This document shows positions 17,424 to 26,085 of a stretch of 47,492 bases of DNA, piece by piece (position 1 is the first letter of the stretch; the number at the start of each line of letters is the position of its first letter). The translations under genes and the position numbers were made by a program. The stretch covers positions 1 to 47,492 of the forward strand of contig JAECRT010000005.1 of NCBI GenBank assembly GCA_016000085.1, given 5' to 3'. This stretch comes from Sphingomonadaceae bacterium. GTDB taxonomy: Bacteria > Pseudomonadota > Alphaproteobacteria > Sphingomonadales > Sphingomonadaceae. The notes beneath the pieces were generated by a model. It did not search any database. It was not told the DNA's origin and was given only the letters and a program-made list of their open reading frames with translations.

Positions 17424-18677
17424 ATGAGCGTCCGCGCGCTGGATGGCGTCAAGGTTCTGGACCTCTCACGCGTGCTGGCTGGCCCTTGGTCGACACAGAT
17501 CCTGGCGGACTTCGGTGCCGACGTGATCAAAATCGAACTGCCCGGCGCGGGCGATGATACGCGCGCCTGGGGGCCGCCCTATCTGACGGGGGCCGATGGC
17601 GAACCGGAAATCGGCACCAGCGCCTATTATCTGTCCTGCAACCGCAACAAGCGCTCCGCCGCGATAAACCTGGCTTCCCCGGAAGGCGCAGCCCTGATCC
17701 GCAAGCTCGCGGCACAGGCCGATATAGTGGTCGAGAATTTCAAGGTCGGTGGCCTGAAGAAATATGGTCTCGATTATGACAGCCTGCGCGCGATCAATCC
17801 GCGTCTTGTCTACTGCTCCATCACCGGCTTCGGCCAGACCGGTCCCTATGTCGACCGGGGTGGATATGATTTCGTCGCGCAGGGCATGGGCGGCTTCATG
17901 AGCATCACGGGAGAAGAGGATGGTGGTCCTCTGCGCGCAGGCGTCGCCATGGCCGACCTGTCGACCGGCATGTTCGCAACCGTGTCCATTATGATGGCCC
18001 TGCGCCATGCCGAACGCACCGGCGAAGGCCAGCAGATCGACGTATCCCTACTCGATACCCAGATCGCCATGCTCGCCAATCAGGGGATGAATTTCCTGGT
18101 GGGCGGCGTCGTGCCGGGGCGGCTCGGCAATCGGCACCCCACCGTCGTACCCTATAAGACGTTCGAGGTCGCCGATGGCGTAATTATCATTGCGATCGGC
18201 AATGACCGCCAGTTCCGCGCCTTCTGCACGGAAATGGGCCACCCCGAACTTGGCACCGATCCGCGCTTTGCCACCAGCGCAGCCCGCCTCAACAACCGCG
18301 ACGAAATCGAGGCTGCGGTGCAGGAGATTGTTCGTCCCTTCGCGCGCGACGACCTGATGGCGCGCTTCGTGGCGACGGGAGTTCCCGCCGGGCCGGTGAA
18401 TACGATCAAAGACGTGTTCGAAGACCCTTTCATCGAAGCGCGCGCTACCGTTCATCATTTCCAGCGCGACGAGGACGGTGTCACGATCCCCACCGTCGCC
18501 TATCCGGGCAAATTGTCGGCGACCCCTGCCGATTATCGCCACTGTCCACCGCGCGTGGGTGAACATAGCCGCGAAATATTGAGCGAATGGCTTGGCCTCG
18601 ACGATAGCGCGCTCGACGCGCTGAGCGTCGATGGCGCGATTGCCCAACGCCCCAGCAAGCAAAGGACTGACGCATGA
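17424..18677 (+). CDS. CaiB/BaiF-type (class III) CoA-transferase
   Basis: 417 aa, complete single-domain enzyme. N-terminal 'LDGVKVLDLSRVLAGPWSTQ' and 'LADFGADVIKIELPGAGDD' are textbook class III, and the nucleophile is Asp178 in 'AMADLSTGMF'. It would activate a carboxylic acid using succinyl-CoA or another acyl-CoA as donor. ATGA overlap couples it to the SDR. First gene of a four-gene operon (CoA-transferase, SDR, crotonase-fold protein, Mcd-like dehydrogenase). Confidence 0.92.
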   Translation: MSVRALDGVKVLDLSRVLAGPWSTQILADFGADVIKIELPGAGDDTRAWGPPYLTGADGEPEIGTSAYYLSCNRNKRSAAINLASPEGAALIRKLAAQADIVVENFKVGGLKKYGLDYDSLRAINPRLVYCSITGFGQTGPYVDRGGYDFVAQGMGGFMSITGEEDGGPLRAGVAMADLSTGMFATVSIMMALRHAERTGEGQQIDVSLLDTQIAMLANQGMNFLVGGVVPGRLGNRHPTVVPYKTFEVADGVIIIAIGNDRQFRAFCTEMGHPELGTDPRFATSAARLNNRDEIEAAVQEIVRPFARDDLMARFVATGVPAGPVNTIKDVFEDPFIEARATVHHFQRDEDGVTIPTVAYPGKLSATPADYRHCPPRVGEHSREILSEWLGLDDSALDALSVDGAIAQRPSKQRTDA

Positions 18678-19456
18678 ATCTCGACAACAGCATCGCCGCC
18701 ATTGTGACCGGCGGCGCATCAGGGCTGGGTGAAGCCACGGCCCGCGCGCTCGCCGCCAAAGGGGTGAAGGTCGCCTTGTTCGATTTTAACGAGGAAACCG
18801 GCAACAAGGTCGCGGCCGACATTGGCGGCACCTTCTGCAAAGTCGACGTCACCGACGAAGCATCGGTCGATGCCGGCTTTGCGACCGCCCGCGCCGCCCA
18901 TGGGCAGGAACGGATCATCGTCAACTGCGCCGGCACCGGCAATGTGATCAAGACCGTCAGCCGCGACCGCGAAACCGGCGCGATCAAGGCGTTTCCGACC
19001 GACCAGTTCGAGCGCATCATCCAGATCAATCTGATCGGCACCTTCCGCTGCTGCGCCAAGTCGGCCGCAGGGATGCTGACGCTTGATCCTCTGGATGACA
19101 ATGCGCGCGGCGTCATCATCAACACGTCCAGCGCCGCCGCCCTCGACGGGCAGATCGGACAGGCGGCCTATAGCGCGTCCAAGGGCGGGATCGTCAGCCT
19201 GACATTACCCATGGCGCGCGACCTGATGGGCGAAGGCATTCGCGTCAACGCGATCCTGCCCGGCATTTTCGATACGCCACTCATGGCACGCGCCAGCGAC
19301 AAGGTGCGTGACGCCCTGTCCGCGACCGTCCCCTTCCCCAAGCGCTTCGGCAAGCCGGAAGAATTTGCCGCGATGGCCCTCGCTTTGATCGAAAACGACT
19401 ATTGTAACGGCGAATATGTGCGGCTTGACGGCGGCCTGCGCATGCCGCCGCGCTGA
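18674..19456 (+). CDS. SDR, 3-hydroxyacyl-CoA dehydrogenase type II-like
   Basis: 260 aa NAD(P)-dependent dehydrogenase. TGGASGLG at 12-19, 'NCAGTGN' near 84-90, catalytic Ser153, Tyr166 and Lys170, and the closing 'YVRLDGGLRMPPR'. Asp38 region ('LFDFNEE') after strand 2 suggests NAD+. 'LDPLDDNARGVIINTSS' resembles HSD10-type 3-hydroxyacyl-CoA/17-beta-hydroxysteroid dehydrogenases. It probably oxidises a 3-hydroxyacyl-CoA or a ring alcohol. Confidence 0.9.
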   Translation: MNLDNSIAAIVTGGASGLGEATARALAAKGVKVALFDFNEETGNKVAADIGGTFCKVDVTDEASVDAGFATARAAHGQERIIVNCAGTGNVIKTVSRDRETGAIKAFPTDQFERIIQINLIGTFRCCAKSAAGMLTLDPLDDNARGVIINTSSAAALDGQIGQAAYSASKGGIVSLTLPMARDLMGEGIRVNAILPGIFDTPLMARASDKVRDALSATVPFPKRFGKPEEFAAMALALIENDYCNGEYVRLDGGLRMPPR

Positions 19457-19467
19457 GGAGAGAGACG

Positions 19468-20334
19468 ATGTCCGAAGAAGCGCAGCCCGAATATGTGACC
19501 TACAAGGTCGAGGATGGCGTGGCATGGGTGATGCTCAACCGCCCGCAATATCATAATGCACAAAATTACCGGCTGATTGGCCAGCTCGACGATGCGTTCA
19601 AGCGCGCGGTCGAAGATGATGCGGTGAAGGTCATCGTGCTGGGCGGCGAAGGTAAGCATTTCTCCGCCGGTCATGACATTGGCACGCCGGAAAAGGACAG
19701 CAACATGCCGCGCCTGCGCACAAGCATGTGGTGGGACCATCTCAACAAGGGCGGGGCCGAAAGGCAATATGTGCTGGAACAGGATGGCTATCTGGGCCTG
19801 TGTCGGCGCTGGCAGGACATTCCCAAGCCGATGATCGCGATGGTGCAGGGCGCATGCATCGCGGGCGGCCTGATGCTGGCATGGGTGTGCGACCTGATCG
19901 TCGCTTCGGAGGATGCGTTTTTCCAAGACCCGGTGCAGCGTATGGCGCAGCCGGGCGTCGAATATTTCGCGCATGCGTTCGAACTGCCACCTCGCGTTGC
20001 GCGCGAACTGCTGCTGCTTGGACGGCGGATGCCCGCACAGCGGGCGTATCAGTTCGGCATGGTCAATGACATTTTCCCACGCGAAACATTGCGTGAGGAA
20101 GTGGCGAAGATGGCTGCGGAGATCGGCCAGCACGAACGATTCGGGCTGGCGCTGACCAAACAGGCGTTCAATTTCGTCGAGGATTTGCGCGGCAAACGAC
20201 AGGCGATGGACGGCGTATTCCACATGCACCATCTGGCCCATGCCCATAACCAGTTGATGACCGGCAATCTGGTAGGCGGGCTGGATGCCAAGGCGATGGC
20301 GGCATCCAACAAGAAACAGGCGGGGGAAGCATGA
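19468..20334 (+). CDS. Crotonase-fold protein lacking the hydratase glutamates
   Basis: 288 aa, enoyl-CoA hydratase superfamily. Oxyanion-hole elements 'HFSAGHD' (64-70) and 'GACIAGGLML' are present. Where rat mitochondrial hydratase has its two catalytic Glu (GGGCELA and QPEILLG), this protein reads 'AGGLMLAW' and 'FQDPVQRMAQPG', so both appear replaced. It may therefore be a hydrolase, isomerase, lyase or ring-opening member rather than a hydratase. Starts after GAGGAGAGAGACG; ATGA overlap with the next gene. The replacements rest on a hand alignment. Confidence 0.85.
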   Translation: MSEEAQPEYVTYKVEDGVAWVMLNRPQYHNAQNYRLIGQLDDAFKRAVEDDAVKVIVLGGEGKHFSAGHDIGTPEKDSNMPRLRTSMWWDHLNKGGAERQYVLEQDGYLGLCRRWQDIPKPMIAMVQGACIAGGLMLAWVCDLIVASEDAFFQDPVQRMAQPGVEYFAHAFELPPRVARELLLLGRRMPAQRAYQFGMVNDIFPRETLREEVAKMAAEIGQHERFGLALTKQAFNFVEDLRGKRQAMDGVFHMHHLAHAHNQLMTGNLVGGLDAKAMAASNKKQAGEA

Positions 20335-22028
20335 GCGCGACCGCCGAACTAGGCACTTCGAAACAGGAAGATGTTGTGCTGGTCCTCTCGGACCTGCCTG
20401 CCTTGCTTGGCGCCATGGCGGATGCCGCACAGGCATTCGTCGCCAACGCCCGACCGCAGGTCAAGGCGCGGATTGCCGATGCCGATGGCCGGGTGGACCG
20501 TGTCCTTGCCGATGTCGAACAACATATCGTCCATGGTTTTGGCTGGTATGCTTCCTACGCGGAAATGATGCGGGAAGTCGCAGCATGGGCATCCCAGTTG
20601 GATGCGCAGGGCAGCTTTAGCGAGATCGAGGCACTGCTCGCGCAGTTACTATTTGCGGAATATGGGGCGCAGATGCGCGGTGGCATCCCGATGAATCAGG
20701 GTGAAGTCATTCGCCCCGCCGACATCTGCGATGACCTGACTGCGCTGGATTCGCCCGCTATCCTGACGCTCGTGCGCCATGGTGGCAGCCAGCCGGTCAA
20801 GACCGCCATCGCCCGCCACCTCGCAGATGCGCGCGGCCGCGCGACCCTCGAAAATTGCGGGTTGGACGATATGTTCGACATGGTCCGCGACCAGTTTTTT
20901 GCATTTTCCAACGAAAAAGTCGCGCCCTTCGCGCATGAATGGCATCTCAAGGACGAACTCATCCCCCTGCCGCTGGTCGAGGAACTGGGCGAAATGGGCG
21001 TGTTCGGCATGACCATTCCAGAGGAATTTGGCGGGCTGGGCATGGGCAAGACCGCCATGTGCGTCGTATCTGAAGAATTGTCGCGCGGCTGGATCGGCGT
21101 TGGATCGCTTGCCACCCGGTCGGAAATCGCGGCGGAGTTGATCCTGACCGGTGGCACCGCCGAACAAAAGGCGCATTGGCTGCCCCAGATCGCCAACGCC
21201 TCGATCCTGCCGACCGCTGTCTTTACTGAGCCCGACACAGGCTCCGACCTTGGTTCCCTGCGCACGCGCGCCATGCTGGCAGAGGGTGAATATTGGATCA
21301 ACGGCAACAAGACCTGGATCACCCACGCGGCCCGCGCCGATGTGATGACTCTGTTGGTCCGCACTAATCCCGCCACAAAAAATTATAGCGGCCTGTCCAT
21401 GCTGATCGCGCCCAAACAGCGCGGCACCGTGGAAGCGCCTTTCCCCACGCCCGGCATGAGCGGCGGCGAGATCGAGGTGATCGGCTATCGCGGGATGAAG
21501 GAATATGAGATCGGTTTCGACGATTTCCGAGTGCCTGCCGCCAACCTGCTCGGTGGGGTCGAGGGACAAGGGTTCAAACAACTGATGGCGACGTTTGAGA
21601 GCGCACGCATCCAGACGGCGGCACGGGCAATCGGCGTGGCGCAGGCGGCCCTCGACATCGGCCTTTCCTACGCCCTTGATCGCAAGCAGTTCGGGCGCCC
21701 CATCTTTGACTTCCCCCGTGTCGCCAACAAGCTGGCGATGATGGCCGCAGAAATCATGGGCGCGCGTCAGCTCACCTATTTCGCCGCCCGGCGCAAGGAT
21801 GAGGACAAGCGCTGTGATCTCGAAGCAGGCATGGCCAAGCTGATCGGCGCCCGTGTCGCCTGGGCGGCTGCGGACAACGCGTTGCAGATCCATGGCGGCA
21901 ATGGATTTGCCACCGAATATCAGGTCAGCCGCCTGCTGGCCGACGCGCGTATTCTCAACATCTTCGAGGGCGCGGGCGAAATCCAGGCACAGGTGATTGC
22001 CCGCCGTTTGCTCGACGGGGGCAATTAA
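20331..22028 (+). CDS. Long acyl-CoA dehydrogenase with N-terminal extension (Mcd-like)
   Basis: 565 aa, against about 385 for ordinary members. Residues 1 to about 165 form a helical N-terminal extension; the dehydrogenase domain follows, with 'VFTEPDTGSDLGSLRTR', 'DRKQFGRPIFDFPR' and 'FEGAGEIQ' carrying the candidate catalytic Glu546. This architecture is known from (2S)-methylsuccinyl-CoA dehydrogenase of the ethylmalonyl-CoA pathway. None of that pathway's other marker enzymes, such as crotonyl-CoA carboxylase/reductase, is in the window, so a related branched dicarboxyl- or ring-acyl-CoA is equally likely. Last gene of its operon. Confidence 0.9.
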   Translation: MSATAELGTSKQEDVVLVLSDLPALLGAMADAAQAFVANARPQVKARIADADGRVDRVLADVEQHIVHGFGWYASYAEMMREVAAWASQLDAQGSFSEIEALLAQLLFAEYGAQMRGGIPMNQGEVIRPADICDDLTALDSPAILTLVRHGGSQPVKTAIARHLADARGRATLENCGLDDMFDMVRDQFFAFSNEKVAPFAHEWHLKDELIPLPLVEELGEMGVFGMTIPEEFGGLGMGKTAMCVVSEELSRGWIGVGSLATRSEIAAELILTGGTAEQKAHWLPQIANASILPTAVFTEPDTGSDLGSLRTRAMLAEGEYWINGNKTWITHAARADVMTLLVRTNPATKNYSGLSMLIAPKQRGTVEAPFPTPGMSGGEIEVIGYRGMKEYEIGFDDFRVPAANLLGGVEGQGFKQLMATFESARIQTAARAIGVAQAALDIGLSYALDRKQFGRPIFDFPRVANKLAMMAAEIMGARQLTYFAARRKDEDKRCDLEAGMAKLIGARVAWAAADNALQIHGGNGFATEYQVSRLLADARILNIFEGAGEIQAQVIARRLLDGGN

Positions 22029-22035
22029 TCCACCG

Positions 22036-22533
22036 TTATGCCTGCCCCGCCGACATTCGGATGGGGCAGGAAACGCTTATTGCGATCACGGCATTGAGAC
22101 GGCCGAGGCCCAGCCATTTGGCGCAATGCGCCGCCAGTTCGAGCGTCTCTTCGGGAGAAAAGGCGGCATTCATCTCCACCCAGAACTGGTCATCAAAGGC
22201 TGTTGGTCCCACGCCGAACCGTTCAGCGAAGCCGATCGCCATCGCTTCGCGAACGCCATAATCGCCGCGCCGCGCCGGATCATCGACATGGGCGTAGAAA
22301 TTCTCGTCCAGCCCATATCGCTCCATGTCTTCGATACGCGCTTCCGAGCAGGGAATGCAGTCGTTGATATGCGCTATGCGGATGCGGGCTGCTTCCCGTA
22401 CCCGTAGCGGCAGTTGCGCACCTGCCTGCAACGCATTGCCAAAATCATGCGCGGCCTGGCCCAGATCGGGGCGGAGCGACCACATGCGTGCGCCCTCCTC
22501 CCCGTCTCCCGCTGGAAGTGCGATCCGCGCCAT
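22036..22533 (-). CDS. AhpD/carboxymuconolactone decarboxylase-family protein
   Basis: 165 aa, all-helical by composition. It has the CMD/AhpD redox motif as C59-I-P-C62 preceded by 'REAARIRIAHIND'. The AhpD-like members are peroxidase/disulfide enzymes; others are decarboxylases, so the reaction is open. It starts 2 bases after the thiolase stop and is probably co-transcribed with it. An upstream in-frame start would overlap the thiolase heavily, so the ATG at 22533 is preferred. It converges on the Mcd-like gene with 7 bases between. Confidence 0.82.
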   Translation of the reverse strand: MARIALPAGDGEEGARMWSLRPDLGQAAHDFGNALQAGAQLPLRVREAARIRIAHINDCIPCSEARIEDMERYGLDENFYAHVDDPARRGDYGVREAMAIGFAERFGVGPTAFDDQFWVEMNAAFSPEETLELAAHCAKWLGLGRLNAVIAISVSCPIRMSAGQA

Positions 22534-22535
22534 GG

Positions 22536-23708
22536 TCAGAGCCGCTCGATAATGGTGACGTTCGCCATCCCACCTGCCTCGCACATGGTCTGAAGACCAT
22601 AGCGCGCGCCGCGATCATGCAGGGCGTTCACCAGCGTAGCCATCAGCTTTGCGCCCGACCCGCCGAGCGGATGTCCCAGCGAGATGGCGCCGCCATGAAC
22701 GTTCAGCCTTGCCGGATCGGCATTCAACGCCTTTGCCCATGCCAGCGGCACCGGCGCGAAGGCTTCGTTCACTTCATACAAGTCAATATCCTCGATCGTC
22801 ATACCCGCCTTAACCAGCGCCTTTTCCGTCGCGGGGATCGGCGCTTCGAGCATGATGACGGGATCATGGCCCAGCACCGTCATTTGATGGATGCGCGCGA
22901 GCGGCGTCAGGCCGTGCGCCTTGAGGCCAGCCTCGTTGACGACGAGCAGAGCCGCCGCGCCGTCGCAAATCTGGCTGGCATTTGCGGCGGAAACGACGCC
23001 GCCGTCCTGCAACAATTTGACGCTGGCGATCCGTTCCAGACTGGCGTCGAAGCGAATGCCTTCATCGACCTTGTGGATCAGGGTTTCGCCTTCCGGGGTC
23101 AACACCTCCATCGGCACAATTTCTGCGTCGAACTTGCCTGCCTGCGTGGCGGCCGCCGCCCGGCGATGACTTTCCAGCGCATATGCGTCTAGGATCGCCC
23201 GGTCGAAACCATATTTGGTTGCCATCATCTCCGCGCCCCCGAACTGGCTGAAAGGCGTGTCGGGATAGCGGGCCTCAATCCCCGGGCTGCGATAATTGCC
23301 AAAGCCATGTTTAGCCGCCAGCGTCCAGGGCAAGCCCATGGGCACGCGGGTCATGCTTTCCACGCCCGCCGCGATCACGACATCCTGTATGCCCGACATG
23401 ACGGTGGCGGCGGCAAAATGGAGCGCCTGTTGCGACGACCCGCACTGCCGATCGACATGAGTGCCGGGAATGGATTCAGGCAGCCCCGACGCAAGCACCG
23501 CATTACGGGCAATGTTGGCGCCTTGCTCGCCGCCGGGACAAGCGCAACCCATGATGACGTCCTCGACACTGCGGGGGTCTATGCCGCTGCGCTCGACAAG
23601 TGCGCTGAGAATCCGGCCAGCCAGATCGGCCGGATGCACCCCGGCCAGTCGCCCGCCCCGCTTGCCGCCCGCGCTGCGCGCCACCGCTGCGATATATGCC
23701 TGTGCCAT
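22536..23708 (-). CDS. Thiolase (FadA5/FadA6-like)
   Basis: 390 aa. Nucleophile Cys89 in 'HVDRQCGSSQQAL', 'YEVNEAFAPVPLAW', His in 'SLGHPLGGSGAKL' and Cys in 'TMCEAGG' are all there. The Ser-Ser-Gln after the Cys is common in thiolases of steroid and branched-acyl degradation. Starts after GGAGAGAG. It sits downstream of cofC on the same strand, separated by 74 bases that contain a promoter-like element, so it may be both co-transcribed with the F420 genes and separately controlled. Confidence 0.92.
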   Translation of the reverse strand: MAQAYIAAVARSAGGKRGGRLAGVHPADLAGRILSALVERSGIDPRSVEDVIMGCACPGGEQGANIARNAVLASGLPESIPGTHVDRQCGSSQQALHFAAATVMSGIQDVVIAAGVESMTRVPMGLPWTLAAKHGFGNYRSPGIEARYPDTPFSQFGGAEMMATKYGFDRAILDAYALESHRRAAAATQAGKFDAEIVPMEVLTPEGETLIHKVDEGIRFDASLERIASVKLLQDGGVVSAANASQICDGAAALLVVNEAGLKAHGLTPLARIHQMTVLGHDPVIMLEAPIPATEKALVKAGMTIEDIDLYEVNEAFAPVPLAWAKALNADPARLNVHGGAISLGHPLGGSGAKLMATLVNALHDRGARYGLQTMCEAGGMANVTIIERL

Positions 23709-23722
23709 CCGACTCTCTCCAG

Positions 23723-23752
23723 ATTCTATACCTTGATGCAGATTTTAGTCTA
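23723..23752 (-). promoter_or_regulatory. Shared element / promoter of the thiolase
   Basis: On the minus strand TAGACT (23747-23752), 16 bases, TATAGA (23725-23730) forms a plausible promoter. The 18-mer TGCATCAAGGTATAGAAT (23723-23740, minus) matches the 7756-7773 copy at 16 of 18 positions. Confidence 0.45.
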
Positions 23753-23782
23753 TAATGCGCGTGGCCTGCGCGGCCAAGTCGA

Positions 23783-24367
23783 TTATGCACGCAAGGGCAG
23801 AAATTCCAGATCGGTGGGCAGGTCGATATCACGGGCAAGGCCGACGCGCGTGATGATGCGCGCACGCAAACCGGCCTGTGTCGCCTGCGCCATATGAGCC
23901 GCGCAGCTACCTGGGCCGAAGCGCAGAGGAATGAGGCTTGGCCGAGCCAGCCACAGCGCATTGCTACCCTCCCCGCTATGATCGGTGGCGATGACGACAT
24001 CGGCGGCGCGACCAGCCTCCATCAGGGCGGCAATATCCTCGACCGAAAGCAAAGGGAGATCAGCGCTAAGGATGAGAACGGGCCGGTCCAGCGGAAGGGA
24101 CGTCATGGCCGACTCCAGCGCAGGATTATGGCCGGATGCACTTTCTCTTTCGGCGATGGCACCCAGCTTAGCGGCAAAAGCGAGGACGTCCGGGCAGGCG
24201 CTGATCACGCGCACATCGGCAGCAAGCCCGAGATCGGTTGCGACCGTTATGACGTGGCGAAGAAAGTCCCGGCTAAGCCCCGCACGAGCGGCCGCATCGA
24301 TGGTTGGCGCCAGGCGGCTCTTGGCCAGTGCAAAAGCCTTGGCCGGGATGAGAATATGGGGGGTCAT
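23783..24367 (-). CDS. cofC: Nucleotidyltransferase of F420 biosynthesis (CofC/FbiD)
   Basis: Activates a three-carbon phospho-acid (2-phospholactate, phosphoenolpyruvate or 3-phosphoglycerate, depending on lineage) with GTP, giving the unit that CofD attaches to Fo. 194 aa. Motifs: 'IPAKAFALAKSRLAP' (7-21), 'SADLPLL' (101-107), 'GSNALWL' (135-141) with Asp129 before it, 'FGPGS' (150-154) and 'DIDLPTDL' near the C-terminus. ATGA overlap with cofD. It is the last F420 gene of the run. Which precursor it prefers cannot be decided by eye. Confidence 0.93.
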   Translation of the reverse strand: MTPHILIPAKAFALAKSRLAPTIDAAARAGLSRDFLRHVITVATDLGLAADVRVISACPDVLAFAAKLGAIAERESASGHNPALESAMTSLPLDRPVLILSADLPLLSVEDIAALMEAGRAADVVIATDHSGEGSNALWLARPSLIPLRFGPGSCAAHMAQATQAGLRARIITRVGLARDIDLPTDLEFLPLRA

Positions 24368-25305
24368 GACCCGGTCGGGCGCAACCTGCGGGCAAAGGAG
24401 AGCAACTGCTGCGCCAGCCGTTGCTGGTCCGCCGGATCGCGCATCAATATATCGGTCGCAAGGATCGCTGGACCATGATCGCGCAGCCCATCCCCATCGG
24501 CGCTGTCGATCACCAACCCGTCGATCAGCCCCTCATATTGCTGCGCAATCGTTGCGGGGGTGATCGGCAGGCCCAGTTCGGCCATGATCTTAGCCGCTGG
24601 TCCCTTGATCGCCTGCCCCGCGATGAACGGCGAGAGCGCGATGCAGGGTATAGATCGCGCCACGATACGCTCCCTTATACCCGGTACCGACAGAATCGGC
24701 GCGATCGACAGGATCGGGTTGGACGGACACAGGATAACGGCTTCCAGCGAAGGATCATCGAACGCCGCCAGGATCGCCGCAGCGGGGCGCGCCTGTTCCG
24801 CGCCCTCGAAACGAATGGCGTGGAAGCGCGGGCTGCATTGATAGCGAACGAAATAATCCTGAAAGGCGAGGTCGCCCCGGTCCGTCACGATGATGGAGCG
24901 GACCGGATCGTCGCTCATCGGGACGATCGCCTGCTGTATGCCGAGCCGCGCGGCAAGATCCGCCGTGACGGCGGATAAAGACGCTGTGCGCAACAGGTTG
25001 GTACGCAGAACATGGGTCGCCAGGTCGCGATCGCCCAGATTGAACCAGTCCTCCCCGCCCAATGTGCGCAGCGCATCCATGAATGACCAGCTTTCGTCCG
25101 CAACGCCCCATCCCCGCTGGACGTCGTTGCGGCCCGCCAACGCATAGGTAACGCTATCGATATCGGGGCAAATGGTGAGGCCCAGATGGGTGAAATCATC
25201 GCCCGTGTTGACCGCGATCGTCAGGTCGCCCGGCGGCAAAATCGCAGCCAGTCCGTTGGCGAGCTTAGCGCCGCCGACACCCCCAGCCAGCGCCAGAACA
25301 CTCAT
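24364..25305 (-). CDS. cofD: Fo phospholactyl-transferase (CofD/FbiA)
   Basis: Transfers the activated three-carbon phospho-acid to Fo, giving F420-0 or dehydro-F420-0. 313 aa, normal length. 'LAGGVGGAKLANGL' (6-19), 'VNTGDDFTHLGL' (32-43), 'CPDIDSVTYALAG', 'FNLGDRDLATHVLRT' (88-102) and 'CPSNPILSIAPIL' all match the family. Overlaps cofE upstream and cofC downstream by four bases each, so the three are translationally coupled. Confidence 0.95.
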   Translation of the reverse strand: MSVLALAGGVGGAKLANGLAAILPPGDLTIAVNTGDDFTHLGLTICPDIDSVTYALAGRNDVQRGWGVADESWSFMDALRTLGGEDWFNLGDRDLATHVLRTNLLRTASLSAVTADLAARLGIQQAIVPMSDDPVRSIIVTDRGDLAFQDYFVRYQCSPRFHAIRFEGAEQARPAAAILAAFDDPSLEAVILCPSNPILSIAPILSVPGIRERIVARSIPCIALSPFIAGQAIKGPAAKIMAELGLPITPATIAQQYEGLIDGLVIDSADGDGLRDHGPAILATDILMRDPADQQRLAQQLLSFARRLRPTGS

Positions 25306-26075
25306 GGAAACAGATCCAGCGCCGGTTCACGGATCAGGTCTGCCGCTCGCCCATCCACAGGCCCGCGGGCAATGCCGCGCGCCAACACGATCGGACGCCC
25401 CTCTCCCGCCTGCCCCATTACGAGCGACGCCGCCCCCGCCACTTCGTCGGCCAGACCCAGTTCGCTCGTCTGGAGCGGGCGGCCATGCAGGTCCGGCACG
25501 CCACGCAGATCAAGCAGTCCCGCCATGCCAGCCACGCCGATGGCGACGCCGCACGTCCCCTTGCGCCAGGCACGACCCAGACTGTCGATGATGACTACCG
25601 CCACATCCGCCTTGCTGCGCGCGAGTACCGCCGCCCGCAATGCCGCTGCACTGGCATCGGGATCGCGCGGTAGAAGCAGCGCGACGCCCTCACCATCCTG
25701 CGCGATATTGGACTGGTCGATCCCCGCGTTGGCAAGGACCAGACCCAGCCGATGCCGGACGATCAGCACGCCACGCCGCACCCGCATCACGTCGCGGCTT
25801 TCGGACAGGATCAGTTCGACAAGGCGCGGATCCTTGTCGCACTGTACCGCAAGGTCGATGGCCGCCGCCGATGGCGTTACATCGGCTAGCCGAATTGCTC
25901 GCCCTTCGGCCTTCGATATGATCTTTTGCGCCAGAACGATAATATCGCCATCGCGCAACGCTTCTCCCGTCGCATCGCACGCCGCGAACAGGATGTCCGA
26001 AAGATCATCCCCTGATTGCACCATGGGCACACCGCCCAAAGCCAGAAATGTAACAGCGGCCGGTGTGACGATCAT
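25302..26075 (-). CDS. cofE: F420-0:gamma-glutamyl ligase (CofE), single-domain
   Basis: Adds gamma-linked glutamates to F420-0 with GTP. 257 aa: 'LAQKIISKAEGR' (48-59), 'NAGIDQSN' (116-123), 'DSLGRAWRKG' (164-173), 'DLRGVPDLHGRPL'. It stops where the mycobacterial FbiB ligase half ends; the C-terminal FMN-reductase domain that reduces dehydro-F420-0 in actinobacteria is absent, and no free-standing equivalent is in the window. The ribosome site is weak (CCGGAC region); npdG ends 10 bases upstream, so translation may rely on coupling. Confidence 0.94.
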   Translation of the reverse strand: MIVTPAAVTFLALGGVPMVQSGDDLSDILFAACDATGEALRDGDIIVLAQKIISKAEGRAIRLADVTPSAAAIDLAVQCDKDPRLVELILSESRDVMRVRRGVLIVRHRLGLVLANAGIDQSNIAQDGEGVALLLPRDPDASAAALRAAVLARSKADVAVVIIDSLGRAWRKGTCGVAIGVAGMAGLLDLRGVPDLHGRPLQTSELGLADEVAGAASLVMGQAGEGRPIVLARGIARGPVDGRAADLIREPALDLFP

Positions 26076-26085
26076 GATGTCCGGT

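Noticed and set aside
20331..22028. Calling the region part of the ethylmalonyl-CoA pathway
   Set aside because: Only Mcd-like and hydratase-like members are seen; crotonyl-CoA carboxylase/reductase and ethylmalonyl-CoA mutase are absent.
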